Part shown: piece by piece, positions 51,551 through 60,344 of the stretch | Numbering within the stretch: position 1 is the first letter of the stretch | Layout: every line of letters starts with the position of its first letter | Translations under genes and position numbers: made by a program | Assembly (NCBI GenBank): GCA_045634085.1 | Contig: JAZQZM010000070.1 | Span: 1-64,000, forward strand | DNA length: 64,000 nucleotides | Direction: 5' to 3' | Origin: HGM04593 sp045634085 | GTDB lineage: Bacteria > Bacteroidota > Bacteroidia > Bacteroidales > Bacteroidaceae | Notes under the pieces: model-generated | Databases searched by the model: none | Seen by the model: only the letters and a program-made list of their open reading frames with translations | What the model was told of the DNA's origin: nothing

Positions 51551-53158
51551 ATGAGTAATCAAAAAAAACAATGGGGAGCTATCATAGTAATGATTGCACT
51601 CTTCGCAATGATTGCCTTCGTGACAAACTTGTGCACACCAATGGCAACCATCATCAAGAACCAGGGCGACATTTCGAATGTGCTCGCACAGATCGGTAAC
51701 TACGGTAACTTTATTGCTTACCTTGTAATGGGTATCCCTGCCGGTATGCTCATCGCAAAGTTCGGTTACAAGAAATCGGCTCTTATCGGCTTGGCAGTAG
51801 GTGCTACAGGTATCCTTATCCAATGGGTAAGCGGTCTGCTTGATGTTGAGCAGAACCTGGGTCTTGTATTTTCAGTTTACCTCATCGGTGCTTTCATCGC
51901 AGGTTTGTGTATGTGTATCCTCAACTGCGTTGTAAACCCAATGCTCAACATCCTTGGTGGTGGTGGCAAATCAGGTAACCAGCTTATCCAGATTGGTGGT
52001 GTATTCAATTCATCGGCTGCCGTTGCATGCTACATCCTCATGGGTGCGCTTATCGCAGACGCAACAAAGGCTAAGATTGCCGATGCTACTCCAGCCCTCA
52101 TGATTGCCCTCGCAATCTTCGTAATCGCATTCATCGTAATCCTCTTCACCAAGATTGAGGAGCCCGAGCAGGACAAGGTTGACCTCAGCATGATCAAGAA
52201 GGCTTTGGGTTACCGTCATTTCGCACTCGGTGCTTTGGCCATCTTCCTTTACATGGGTATCGAGGTTGGTGTTCCCAACGCAGTACAGCAGTACTTGAGC
52301 ACTGAGAAGGCAGAGGTTCTGACAGAAAGAGTTGAAATCCTCAAGAAGTACGAGGCTAAGGAGATTACTCTAGAGCAGGCTACTGCTGAGTATATGAATG
52401 CAGCAAAGGAAGAGGTTGTTGCCGAGACTGAGACTGTTGCAACAGCCATTATCCCTGATGCAATTACAGAGATCATCCCTGATGATTCAACAAAGGTAAA
52501 CGCCACAGAGATCATTCCCGATGCAATTACAACCGTCATTCCTGACAATGCATTTGCAGGCGTAGACGAGAAAGAGTTCAACAAGACAAAGAAGGAGATT
52601 GAGAACGGTACACTTACAAGCGAGAAACTTTCACAGAAGTTCCCAGGCCTTGGCATCCCTTCTGGTACTGTAGGTATGATTGTTGCAGTTTACTGGTTCA
52701 TGATGCTCATCGGCCGTTTCGTTGGTGCATCTATCGGTAACAAGGTATCAAGCCGCGCTATGATAACAACTGTTTCTATTGCGACATTGGCACTTGTAGT
52801 GTTCGGTATCTATGCTCCATCAGATATCCTCGTTGCATTCCCTGGTGTCGATTGGGGCAAGCTCGAACTCATCTGGCAGGACATCCCGGTAGGTATCTTC
52901 TCATTCCTGCTCGTAGGTCTCTGTACATCAGTTATGTGGGGTGCTATCTTCAACATGGCTGTTGAGGGTCTTGGCAAGTACACAGCTATTGCATCAGGTA
53001 TCTTCATGACAATGGTATTCGGTTGCGCAGTAATGATGGGTATCCAGGGCTTTGTTGCGGACAGCTTCGGTTACGTTTCAAGCTTCTGGGTTGTAGTATT
53101 CTGTGCTGCATACCTGTTGTTCTATGCACTCATCGGTTCAAGACCTGCAAAGAAATAA
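51551..53158 (+). CDS. MFS sugar permease of the galactose operon
   Basis: 535 residues, twelve membrane segments. The first half includes QIGNYGNFIAYLVMGIPAGM and GVFNSSAAVACYIL, resembling the FucP/GluP-like sugar-proton symporters of Bacteroidales. Between TM6 and TM7 about 125 extra residues (roughly 245-370) form a charged loop with imperfect repeats: ATAIIPDAITEIIPD, then ATEIIPDAITTVIPD. Its placement between galM and galK predicts galactose or glucose uptake. Confidence 0.85.
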   Translation: MSNQKKQWGAIIVMIALFAMIAFVTNLCTPMATIIKNQGDISNVLAQIGNYGNFIAYLVMGIPAGMLIAKFGYKKSALIGLAVGATGILIQWVSGLLDVEQNLGLVFSVYLIGAFIAGLCMCILNCVVNPMLNILGGGGKSGNQLIQIGGVFNSSAAVACYILMGALIADATKAKIADATPALMIALAIFVIAFIVILFTKIEEPEQDKVDLSMIKKALGYRHFALGALAIFLYMGIEVGVPNAVQQYLSTEKAEVLTERVEILKKYEAKEITLEQATAEYMNAAKEEVVAETETVATAIIPDAITEIIPDDSTKVNATEIIPDAITTVIPDNAFAGVDEKEFNKTKKEIENGTLTSEKLSQKFPGLGIPSGTVGMIVAVYWFMMLIGRFVGASIGNKVSSRAMITTVSIATLALVVFGIYAPSDILVAFPGVDWGKLELIWQDIPVGIFSFLLVGLCTSVMWGAIFNMAVEGLGKYTAIASGIFMTMVFGCAVMMGIQGFVADSFGYVSSFWVVVFCAAYLLFYALIGSRPAKK

Positions 53159-53205
53159 TTCAATACTGAAAACAATATTTGTTTAACTACTAAATATTTA
53201 AAACT

Positions 53206-54360
53206 ATGGATATAGAATTTGTAAGAAGCCGCTTCATCAAGCACTTCGATGGTACAACAGGAAGCATCTATGCATCTCCAGGCCGTATCAACCTCATTGG
53301 CGAGCACACAGACTATAACAATGGTTTTGTATTCCCAGGCGCAGTAAACAAGGGTATCATGGCAGAGATCAAGCCTAACGGTACTGACAAGGTTTGCGCT
53401 TACTCTATCGACGAGAAGGACTATGTAGAGTTCGGTCTCAAGGAGGAGGATGCTCCACACGCTTCATGGGCAAAGTACATCTTCGGTGTTTGCCGTGAGA
53501 TGATCAAGCGTGGCGTTGATGTAAAGGGTTTCAACACTGCATTCGCAGGTGATGTGCCCCTCGGCGCAGGTATGTCTTCATCAGCAGCTCTCGAGAGCAC
53601 ATTCGCTTACGCTATGAACGACCTGTTCGGTGACAACAAGATCGACAAGTTCGAGCTTGCAAAGGTAGGCCAGGCAACTGAGCACAACTATGTAGGTGTG
53701 AACTGCGGTATCATGGACCAGTTCGCAAGCGTATTCGGCAAGGCAGGAAGCCTTATCCGTCTCGATTGCCGCAACCTCGAGTACCAGTACTTCCCATTCA
53801 AGCCACAGGGTTACAAGCTCGTTCTCCTGAACACTTGCGTTAAGCACGAGCTCGTAGGTTCACCTTACAACGAACGCCGTCTTAGCTGCGAGCGAGTAGC
53901 TGAGGTTATCAAGGCTAAGCACCCCGAGGTTGAGTCATTGCGTGATGCAAGCTTCGAGATGCTCGAGGAGGTTAAGGCAGAAATCAAGCCCGAGGACTAC
54001 AACCGCGCTAAGTATGTTATCGGCGAGGTAGTTCGCGTACTCGACGTTTGCGCAGCTCTTGAGGCTGGCGACTACGAGACCGTAGGTAAGAAGATGTACG
54101 AGACACACTTCGGCTTGAGCAAGGATTACGAGGTAAGTTGCGAGGAACTCGACTACTTGGTAGATGTAGCTATCGACTGCGGTGTAACAGGTTCTCGTAT
54201 GATGGGTGGCGGCTTCGGCGGTTGCACTATCAACCTTGTTAAGGAGGAGTTGTACGAGGTATTCATCGAGGAGGCCAAGAAGCGTTACCTGGAGAAGTAT
54301 GGTAAGCAGCCAAAGGTTTACGATGTAGTAATCGGCGACGGCTCTCGCAAGATCTGCTAA
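53206..54360 (+). CDS. galK: Galactokinase
   Basis: 384 residues. Motifs: GRINLIGEHTDYNNGFVFP (sugar binding), DVPLGAGMSSSAALE (ATP loop) and MMGGGFGGCTINLV (GHMP motif 3). It makes galactose-1-phosphate. galT and galE are not in the window. The gene ends the galM-permease-galK operon at a strong terminator. Codon use is strongly biased, as in galM and the permease, suggesting high expression. Confidence 0.97.
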   Translation: MDIEFVRSRFIKHFDGTTGSIYASPGRINLIGEHTDYNNGFVFPGAVNKGIMAEIKPNGTDKVCAYSIDEKDYVEFGLKEEDAPHASWAKYIFGVCREMIKRGVDVKGFNTAFAGDVPLGAGMSSSAALESTFAYAMNDLFGDNKIDKFELAKVGQATEHNYVGVNCGIMDQFASVFGKAGSLIRLDCRNLEYQYFPFKPQGYKLVLLNTCVKHELVGSPYNERRLSCERVAEVIKAKHPEVESLRDASFEMLEEVKAEIKPEDYNRAKYVIGEVVRVLDVCAALEAGDYETVGKKMYETHFGLSKDYEVSCEELDYLVDVAIDCGVTGSRMMGGGFGGCTINLVKEELYEVFIEEAKKRYLEKYGKQPKVYDVVIGDGSRKIC

Positions 54361-54381
54361 TTCTACAGCAGCATCATATTT

Positions 54382-54414
54382 ACAGCAGCAACCCGCGGGT
54401 TGCTGCTGTTTTTT
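54382..54414 (+). terminator. Terminator of the galactose operon
   Basis: A perfect 14-bp palindrome (arms ACAGCAGCAACCCG / CGGGTTGCTGCTGT) followed by TTTTTT. Confidence 0.92.
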
Positions 54415-54459
54415 ATACCCTTCACAAGGCAAATCCTTTTATATCCAACACGGATATTG

Positions 54460-54467
54460 TATATTCG
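54460..54467 (+). promoter_or_regulatory. Putative -7 box of the sulfatase gene
   Basis: TATATTCG, one base from TAnnTTTG; the TTTT at 54437-54440, 19 bases upstream, is a near -33 match. Confidence 0.4.
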
Positions 54468-54488
54468 CAGAAGAAAATACTCAAAATC

Positions 54489-57266
54489 ATGAAAAACCTT
54501 AATGCAGGAATGCTTGCTTTGGCAACTTTACCGGGAGCCATACTCGCCCAGGAGAACACCGGAGCCGAAGCATATCTTAAATCACGCCCAAACGTTGTAA
54601 TGATATATGCCGACGATTTGGGATTCGGCGACCTTGAATGCTATGGCGCAATTGGAGTACGCACACCCAACGTCAACCGTCTGGCCAACAACGGAGTACG
54701 CTTCACGAATGCCCATGCGGTTGCATCGACCAGCACCCCTTCGCGCTACTCGTTGCTTACCGGAGAATATCCATGGCGCAAGAGTGGAACCGACGTTGCC
54801 GCCGGCGATGCAGCAATGATAATCTCGCCCGACCAGTACACCGTTGCCGATGTGTTCAAGGAGGCAGGCTACACCACTGCCGCATTCGGCAAATGGCATC
54901 TTGGACTTGGTTCGCAGACTGGAAAACAGGATTGGAATGCACCAATCACACCTGCCCTGGCCGATATCGGTTTCGACTACTCATACATCATGGCTGCTAC
55001 AGCCGACCGAGTTCCCTGCGTGTTCATTGAGAACGGTTCTGTGGCGAATTATGACCCGTCGGCACCCATCTATGTGAACTACAATACTAATTTCGAAGGC
55101 GAACCCACAGGAAAGGACAACCCTGAGTTGCTTTACAACCTGAAGTCGAGCCACGGACACGACTACTCCATTGTGAACGGCATCGGACGCATCGGTTACA
55201 TGAAAGGCGGCGGCAAGGCGCTTTGGAAGGATGAGAACATTGCCGACAGCATAACACTGCATGCAGTAGACTTCATAAAGGAGAACAGCGACGCCCCGTT
55301 CTTCATGTACTTTGCGACAAACGACGTACATGTACCACGTTTCCCGCATCCACGTTTCCGTGGACAAAGCGAGATGGGATTGCGTGGCGATGCCATTGTA
55401 CAGTTCGACTGGAGTGTAGGTGAGATTGTACGCACACTCGAAGAAGAGGGATTGCTTGAGAACACTCTCATCATACTCACCAGTGACAATGGCCCTGTAC
55501 TTGATGACGGTTACGTTGACCAGGCCGAGGAACTTGTCGGCGACCACTCGCCCACCGGTGGCCTGCGCGGCGGAAAATACAGTGCCTTTGAAGGCGGTAC
55601 ACGCGTGCCTTTCATCGTTCACTGGCCTGCAGTAATCAAGGAGCAGAGTGTAAGGAACTCACTCGTTTCACAAATTGACTTCCTCGATGTAATGGCAAGC
55701 ATTGCAGGTGTAGGCAGTGGCGAGTCACTCTCTACCGACGGCAGCCCTATGGAGGCAGCAACATGGTTCGGCAATGATGAGAAAGGCCGTCCATACGCCA
55801 TTGGCATGGCGCAGAATCACACATTGACACTGTGCACTGCAGGCTGGAAGTTCATTGAGCCTAAAGGCGGTGCTACAATGATTCAGTGGGGTCCAAAGAT
55901 TGAGACAGGCTACTCTACCAACCCTCAGATATTCAAGCATGTCAATGGAGAATTCAACGAGAACCAGAACATGGCTTCAGGCAACTCCGACGTTGTCGAG
56001 AACCTGTCGACCCAGCTCGAGAAGATACGCAACAGACAGTACGAAGAGGTTACAATCATTGCGCAGCCGGGTGAAACCATTGACCTGACACCATACTTCG
56101 GCAATCAGCAGGGTGCAACCGTAAGCGGCGACTTCATTGAAGAAGATGCCACCGACCTTAGCAATATTGTGATACGCAGTGACGTGAACGATGGCGCACA
56201 TACCGGCGTTGTGACAATGCCCAACGGCACTATCTACCTGTTTGCGGTAATAATCAACCCAGGATACAACGGTGCATTCCACATCAACTACAACGGCAAC
56301 CCGCTTTTCATTGGCTACAACACAACCCACGACAACAGCAAGAACGAGGGATACAAACTCATCTCGCCCGACCACTATTCAACATCGGCCGCAGGCGATG
56401 AAATCTTCATCATCAAGCCATCGGGTGTGGGATACACTCTCTCAATGCAGGGCAAGGTACTCAAGGAGCCGAAGCTCAGCGGTTGGGGACACATCATGTT
56501 CTCGGACAATGAAAATGAAGCAGGAATATACCTCTTTGAAGAGACATCCACTGCCGACGTATACAAGATACGCAGCAGCAGCGACGGTATAAACTACGTG
56601 AACGTATATAAGGAGCATGGCGTAGTGGGCAACGACAAGGCTGTAAAGGCCGGCCTTGCTACATATACTATTGAAGAGGTTTATGCCATGCCGCTGACAT
56701 TGAGTGACAGCGGTGCTGCAGCAATATGCCTGCCGTTCAATGTAATTATCCCCAATGGTGTATATGCCTACGATGCCACAATGACAGGTGTCGTATTCAA
56801 CGACGATTCAAACGGATACACCTGTACAATGGAAGCCATTGCCGGCCCGGGTGAGACGCTGAAAAGCGGCACTCCTGCAATTGTCAACGGCAATGCCGGA
56901 ACTCATCAGTTTGTAATCACAATGTCGGACTACGGCGCCGTGACTTCCCTGCCCGAATCCCTGCTGAAAGGCAACTACGTGAATGGCAACCTGTCACAAA
57001 GCGGTGACAAGAGGAAATTCGTGTTTGCAGAAAACACTTTCAAGGCATTCGAGGGTTCAAAGGATATTGCGGCAAACCAGTGCTGGCTGGAGTGCGACAT
57101 TGCACAGGCAAGTGAACTAACAGTGCATTTCAGTGACCCGACGGGCATTGAGGAGATACCCTCTACCCCACAAAGCGGAAACATATACAACATAGCCGGC
57201 GAACGCTTGAGCAATCCACAAAAAGGAATAAACATTATCGACAGCAAAAAGGTATTTGTAAAGTAA
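54489..57266 (+). CDS. S-type sulfatase with C-terminal accessory and sorting-like region
   Basis: 925 residues. Signal peptide ends AILAQ. The sulfatase domain covers about residues 30-515: VVMIYADDLGFGDLECYG (metal ligands), then Ser82 in STPSRYSLLTG, the formylglycine-forming position. With Ser instead of Cys this is an S-type enzyme that needs an anaerobic radical SAM maturase (anSME). KWHLG, TNDVHVPR and SDNGPVLD complete the active site. The C-terminal 400 residues are beta-rich accessory domains, ending NIYNIAGERL and GINIIDSKKVFVK. It likely removes sulfate from host mucin or glycosaminoglycan; no substrate can be named. The maturase is not in the window. Confidence 0.88.
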   Translation: MKNLNAGMLALATLPGAILAQENTGAEAYLKSRPNVVMIYADDLGFGDLECYGAIGVRTPNVNRLANNGVRFTNAHAVASTSTPSRYSLLTGEYPWRKSGTDVAAGDAAMIISPDQYTVADVFKEAGYTTAAFGKWHLGLGSQTGKQDWNAPITPALADIGFDYSYIMAATADRVPCVFIENGSVANYDPSAPIYVNYNTNFEGEPTGKDNPELLYNLKSSHGHDYSIVNGIGRIGYMKGGGKALWKDENIADSITLHAVDFIKENSDAPFFMYFATNDVHVPRFPHPRFRGQSEMGLRGDAIVQFDWSVGEIVRTLEEEGLLENTLIILTSDNGPVLDDGYVDQAEELVGDHSPTGGLRGGKYSAFEGGTRVPFIVHWPAVIKEQSVRNSLVSQIDFLDVMASIAGVGSGESLSTDGSPMEAATWFGNDEKGRPYAIGMAQNHTLTLCTAGWKFIEPKGGATMIQWGPKIETGYSTNPQIFKHVNGEFNENQNMASGNSDVVENLSTQLEKIRNRQYEEVTIIAQPGETIDLTPYFGNQQGATVSGDFIEEDATDLSNIVIRSDVNDGAHTGVVTMPNGTIYLFAVIINPGYNGAFHINYNGNPLFIGYNTTHDNSKNEGYKLISPDHYSTSAAGDEIFIIKPSGVGYTLSMQGKVLKEPKLSGWGHIMFSDNENEAGIYLFEETSTADVYKIRSSSDGINYVNVYKEHGVVGNDKAVKAGLATYTIEEVYAMPLTLSDSGAAAICLPFNVIIPNGVYAYDATMTGVVFNDDSNGYTCTMEAIAGPGETLKSGTPAIVNGNAGTHQFVITMSDYGAVTSLPESLLKGNYVNGNLSQSGDKRKFVFAENTFKAFEGSKDIAANQCWLECDIAQASELTVHFSDPTGIEEIPSTPQSGNIYNIAGERLSNPQKGINIIDSKKVFVK

Positions 57267-57301
57267 TATACCACAACATTGCACAAGCCCCGAAAGTTTC
57301 A

Positions 57302-57731
57302 ATGGACTTTCGGGGAAATGTTCCAAAATCACCTTTTGGTTTTGAAAGCAACAATACTATAACAAACGACAACCCATTAAAACTCTCCCCATCATCCAAG
57401 GAGTTGAAAGGAGTGTATAAGCACAAACCGCAGCCCAATAGAATATTTAGTGATAGATGGCTTTTTACAAGGTAAAATAGTAAAAGAACCATTGACAAAC
57501 GGCAATATAGTGAAAAGTAAAATAAGCGAAGCCTATTCAAACTTTTATTTCAATCCAAAGAGAATGCATGTTTACAACGAGGTTTCTTTCGAGTTGAAAA
57601 ACGACAGCACTATGCTTTTTATCCTTGATGACAACAAGGGCTATTGGCCTGATACCGCCATAATGAAACGCCGTGACAGCAACAACAAAAAATTCTCTTA
57701 CGAAGAAGGGGAATTATTGTACAGGGAATAA
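57302..57731 (+). pseudogene. Possible frameshifted gene of unknown function
   Basis: An ATG frame from 57302 gives 58 residues ending with a stop at 57476-57478 (ESNNTITNDNPLKLSP is protein-like), while a second frame open from 57408 to 57731 gives GKIVKEPLTNGNIVKSKI and continues to EEGELLYRE. The two may be one protein split by a frame change near 57470. Alternatively only the second is real, starting at GTG 57450 (93 residues). Not recognised. A hairpin CCCCGAAAGT / ACTTTCGGGG (57288-57315) overlaps the first ATG and may terminate the sulfatase transcript. Confidence 0.35.
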
Positions 57732-57805
57732 TGCCATAACACACAGCAGATGCCTTTACTATTCTAAATATTTAAGTTATTATAAGACTATGAGGGCAAG
57801 GCTTG

Positions 57806-57861
57806 CAACAAGACGCAACACCGGAGTTTACTGGTAGTAAATGAGGATTTGCGTCTTGTTG
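57806..57861. repeat. Structured intergenic hairpin with module shared by the dispersed repeats
   Basis: CAACAAGACGCAA pairs perfectly with TTGCGTCTTGTTG (13 bp). The interior contains a smaller hairpin TTTACT-GGT-AGTAAA, extended by TGAGGATTT, which resembles the conserved core of the repeat at 6183-6208 (TTTACT, GTAAATGAG). It lies between the possible remnant and tex, where it could end both convergent transcripts. Confidence 0.6.
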
Positions 57862-57892
57862 TGTAACGCAGTCTTCGATGTTTTAGAAAACT

Positions 57893-60004
57893 TCAAATAC
57901 CGCGCATTGAGAGTGAAATACGGCGTCTCTTCAAATCCACCTCAACCACCTTCACCATAACCTGCTGGCCCAGTTTTACCACGTCATTAGGAGACGAAAC
58001 AAACTTGTCGGCAAGTTGGGATATATGTACAAGGCCATCCTGGTGTACTCCGATGTTCACGAATGCGCCGAAGGCGGTAATGTTGGAAACAAGACCGGGA
58101 AGCAGCATGCCTACACGCAAGTCTTCAATCTCGTGCACGTTAGGGTCAAAGGAGAACGCCTTTGCCTGTTCGCGGGGGTCAAGGCCTCGTTTGTTGAGTG
58201 CATCCATAATGTCGGTAAGGGTTGGCATTCCCACCTTGTCGGTAATATAATTGGAGAGGACAACCTTCTTGCGCAGTTCGGGGCTGGAGATGAACTCTTC
58301 AAGGGAGACATTCACATCTTTTGCCATGTGCATTACAATACCGTATGACTCGGGGTGCACTGCGGTATTGTCAAGAGGTTCATCACCGCCCACAACACGC
58401 AGGAAGCCTGCGGCCTGCTCAAACGCCTTGTTGCCCAGGCGAGGAACCTTAAGCAGTTCCTTGCGGGTGCGGAAATCACCGTTGGCAGCGCGGTACTTGA
58501 CAATATTTTCGGCAAGGGAAGGTCCAAGTCCCGAGATGTGGGTGAGTATCTGCTTTGTGGCTGTGTTGAGGTTTACACCCACCTTGTTCACACAACTTTC
58601 AACAACTACGTCAAGACGTTCCTTTAGGCGGGTCTGGTCAACACTATGCTGGTACTGCCCCACTCCAATTGAACGCGGCTCAATCTTTACAAGTTCGGAC
58701 AGAGGGTCTATAAGACGTCGGCCAATGGAGACGGCACCGCGCACTGTTACATCCTCATTCGGGAACTCCTCACGTGCGACGGGAGATGCCGAGTAGACCG
58801 ATGCTCCGTCCTCGTTGACCGAGAACACATCGGCTGCAAGCCCCAACGAACGTACAAAATCCTCGGTCTCGCGACCTGCAGTACCATTGCCTATGGCAAA
58901 TGCTTCGGTGGCGTAGTCCTTTGCAAGGGAGGTTATTATGCGTGCTGCACCCTCGCGGTCGTTATGAGGAGGATGCGGATAGATGACTGTATGGCGCACA
59001 AGGTTACCCTGAGAGTCGAGCACTACTACCTTGCAGCCGGTACGGAATCCCGGGTCAATGGCAATCACTCTTTTCTGACCCAGAGGCGATGACATAAGGA
59101 GCTGGCGCAGGTTCTCGGCAAAGACCGCTATGGCCTCTTCATCGGCACGGTGCTTTGAATTTGAACGTGTCTCGTTCTCAATAGAAGGTGCCAGCAGACG
59201 TTTGAAACCATCGGCAACGGCAGCCTCGATATATGTACGCGATGTTGATGGGCGCTTTACAAAACGGCGGTTGAGTTGCTCAAGAGCTTCATCGGAATCG
59301 ACACCTATCGACATGCGCAGGAAGCCCTCTTCCTCGCCACGCATTATAGCAAGCAGACGGTGCGACGATATGCGTGCCACACTCTCCTGCCACTCATAAT
59401 AATCGGAATATTTGATGCCATCGGCCTCCTTGCCCTTTACCACCTTTGAGGCAAGCACTCCATGCCGCGCAAAAAGACGTCGCATGGCGTTGCGGGCACC
59501 TTCATCCTCGGACACACGTTCGGCAATGATGTCGCAGGCTCCGGCAATGGCATCGTCGACAGCCGGCACATCAGCACATACGAAGCTCTGCGCACGGGCA
59601 CGTATATCGGCATTCTGCTGCAGCATTATGAGGTCGGCAAGCGGTTCAAGCCCGCGTTCACGCGCAATGGTAGCACGGGTACGGCGCTTAGGTTTGTATG
59701 GCAGATATATATCTTCAAGTTCCACTGCGTCGAAGCAGTTCTCAATACGTTCCTTCAGTTCGGGAGTCATCTTGCCCTGTTCCTCAATTGTCGCAATTAT
59801 GGTATCCTTGCGCTGCACTATCGCCTTCAGCTTCTCATGCATCTCCTTAATGTTGCCTATCGCAACCTCATCCATCGAGCCGGTAGCCTCCTTGCGGTAA
59901 CGCGCCACAAAAGGCACTGTAGCACCACCCTCAAGCAGTTCAATAGTATTCTTCACCTTGTCGGTAGCAAGACCGAGTTCCTTTGATATGATATTTACAA
60001 GCAT
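57893..60004 (-). CDS. tex: Tex-family RNA-binding transcription accessory protein
   Basis: 703 residues from ATG 60004. N-terminal Tex region (GGATVPFVARYRKEATGSMD), then a YqgF-like RNase H fold (RVIAIDPGFRTGCKVVVLDS), helix-hairpin-helix part (TATKQILTHISGLGPSLAEN) and a C-terminal S1 domain (GMLLPGLVSNITAFGAFVNI, HQDGLVHISQLAD). It binds RNA and has been linked to transcription and stress; the exact role is unclear. It is a single-gene unit on the minus strand. Confidence 0.95.
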   Translation of the reverse strand: MLVNIISKELGLATDKVKNTIELLEGGATVPFVARYRKEATGSMDEVAIGNIKEMHEKLKAIVQRKDTIIATIEEQGKMTPELKERIENCFDAVELEDIYLPYKPKRRTRATIARERGLEPLADLIMLQQNADIRARAQSFVCADVPAVDDAIAGACDIIAERVSEDEGARNAMRRLFARHGVLASKVVKGKEADGIKYSDYYEWQESVARISSHRLLAIMRGEEEGFLRMSIGVDSDEALEQLNRRFVKRPSTSRTYIEAAVADGFKRLLAPSIENETRSNSKHRADEEAIAVFAENLRQLLMSSPLGQKRVIAIDPGFRTGCKVVVLDSQGNLVRHTVIYPHPPHNDREGAARIITSLAKDYATEAFAIGNGTAGRETEDFVRSLGLAADVFSVNEDGASVYSASPVAREEFPNEDVTVRGAVSIGRRLIDPLSELVKIEPRSIGVGQYQHSVDQTRLKERLDVVVESCVNKVGVNLNTATKQILTHISGLGPSLAENIVKYRAANGDFRTRKELLKVPRLGNKAFEQAAGFLRVVGGDEPLDNTAVHPESYGIVMHMAKDVNVSLEEFISSPELRKKVVLSNYITDKVGMPTLTDIMDALNKRGLDPREQAKAFSFDPNVHEIEDLRVGMLLPGLVSNITAFGAFVNIGVHQDGLVHISQLADKFVSSPNDVVKLGQQVMVKVVEVDLKRRRISLSMRGI

Positions 60005-60244
60005 AATATCTCCTTTTATTTTGATTTCACGAAGATACAACAAACGGCGGGAAATATCACACTGTTACCCCCAAAGAATAATGGACGGGAAAGATGAATA
60101 TATCCATTTTCACACGACAAATAAGGATTGTGTTCTGTTATTTAATAGCGGAGACAATAGTTATTCGCGTTTTTTAGTGCAAATATTTGTATGGACAGAG
60201 CAAAATCATTACTGAAAGTTGCTCTACATTCAAACAAAAAGTAT
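60005..60244. other. Intergenic region between tex and tkt
   Basis: The spacer before the tkt promoter is AT-rich. It contains short open frames but none with convincing start, length or composition. No RNA structure or repeat was seen. Confidence 0.5.
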
Positions 60245-60252
60245 TACTTTTG
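60245..60252 (+). promoter_or_regulatory. Putative -7 box of tkt-rpiB
   Basis: TACTTTTG, a full -7 match, 92 bases before the tkt start. No clear -33 box. The intervening 92 bases would be a 5' leader. Confidence 0.5.
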
Positions 60253-60344
60253 TAACAATTTAGGGGAAGGTATGCCACAGTACAAGGACATTCCTTCTAT
60301 ATAATTGTTGAAATAATTAATACCATATAACCATAACTGTAAAT

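Noticed and set aside
60005..60344. Small open frames between tex and tkt
   Set aside because: No conserved-looking composition, starts overlap the divergent promoter area, and no homologous pattern is recognised.
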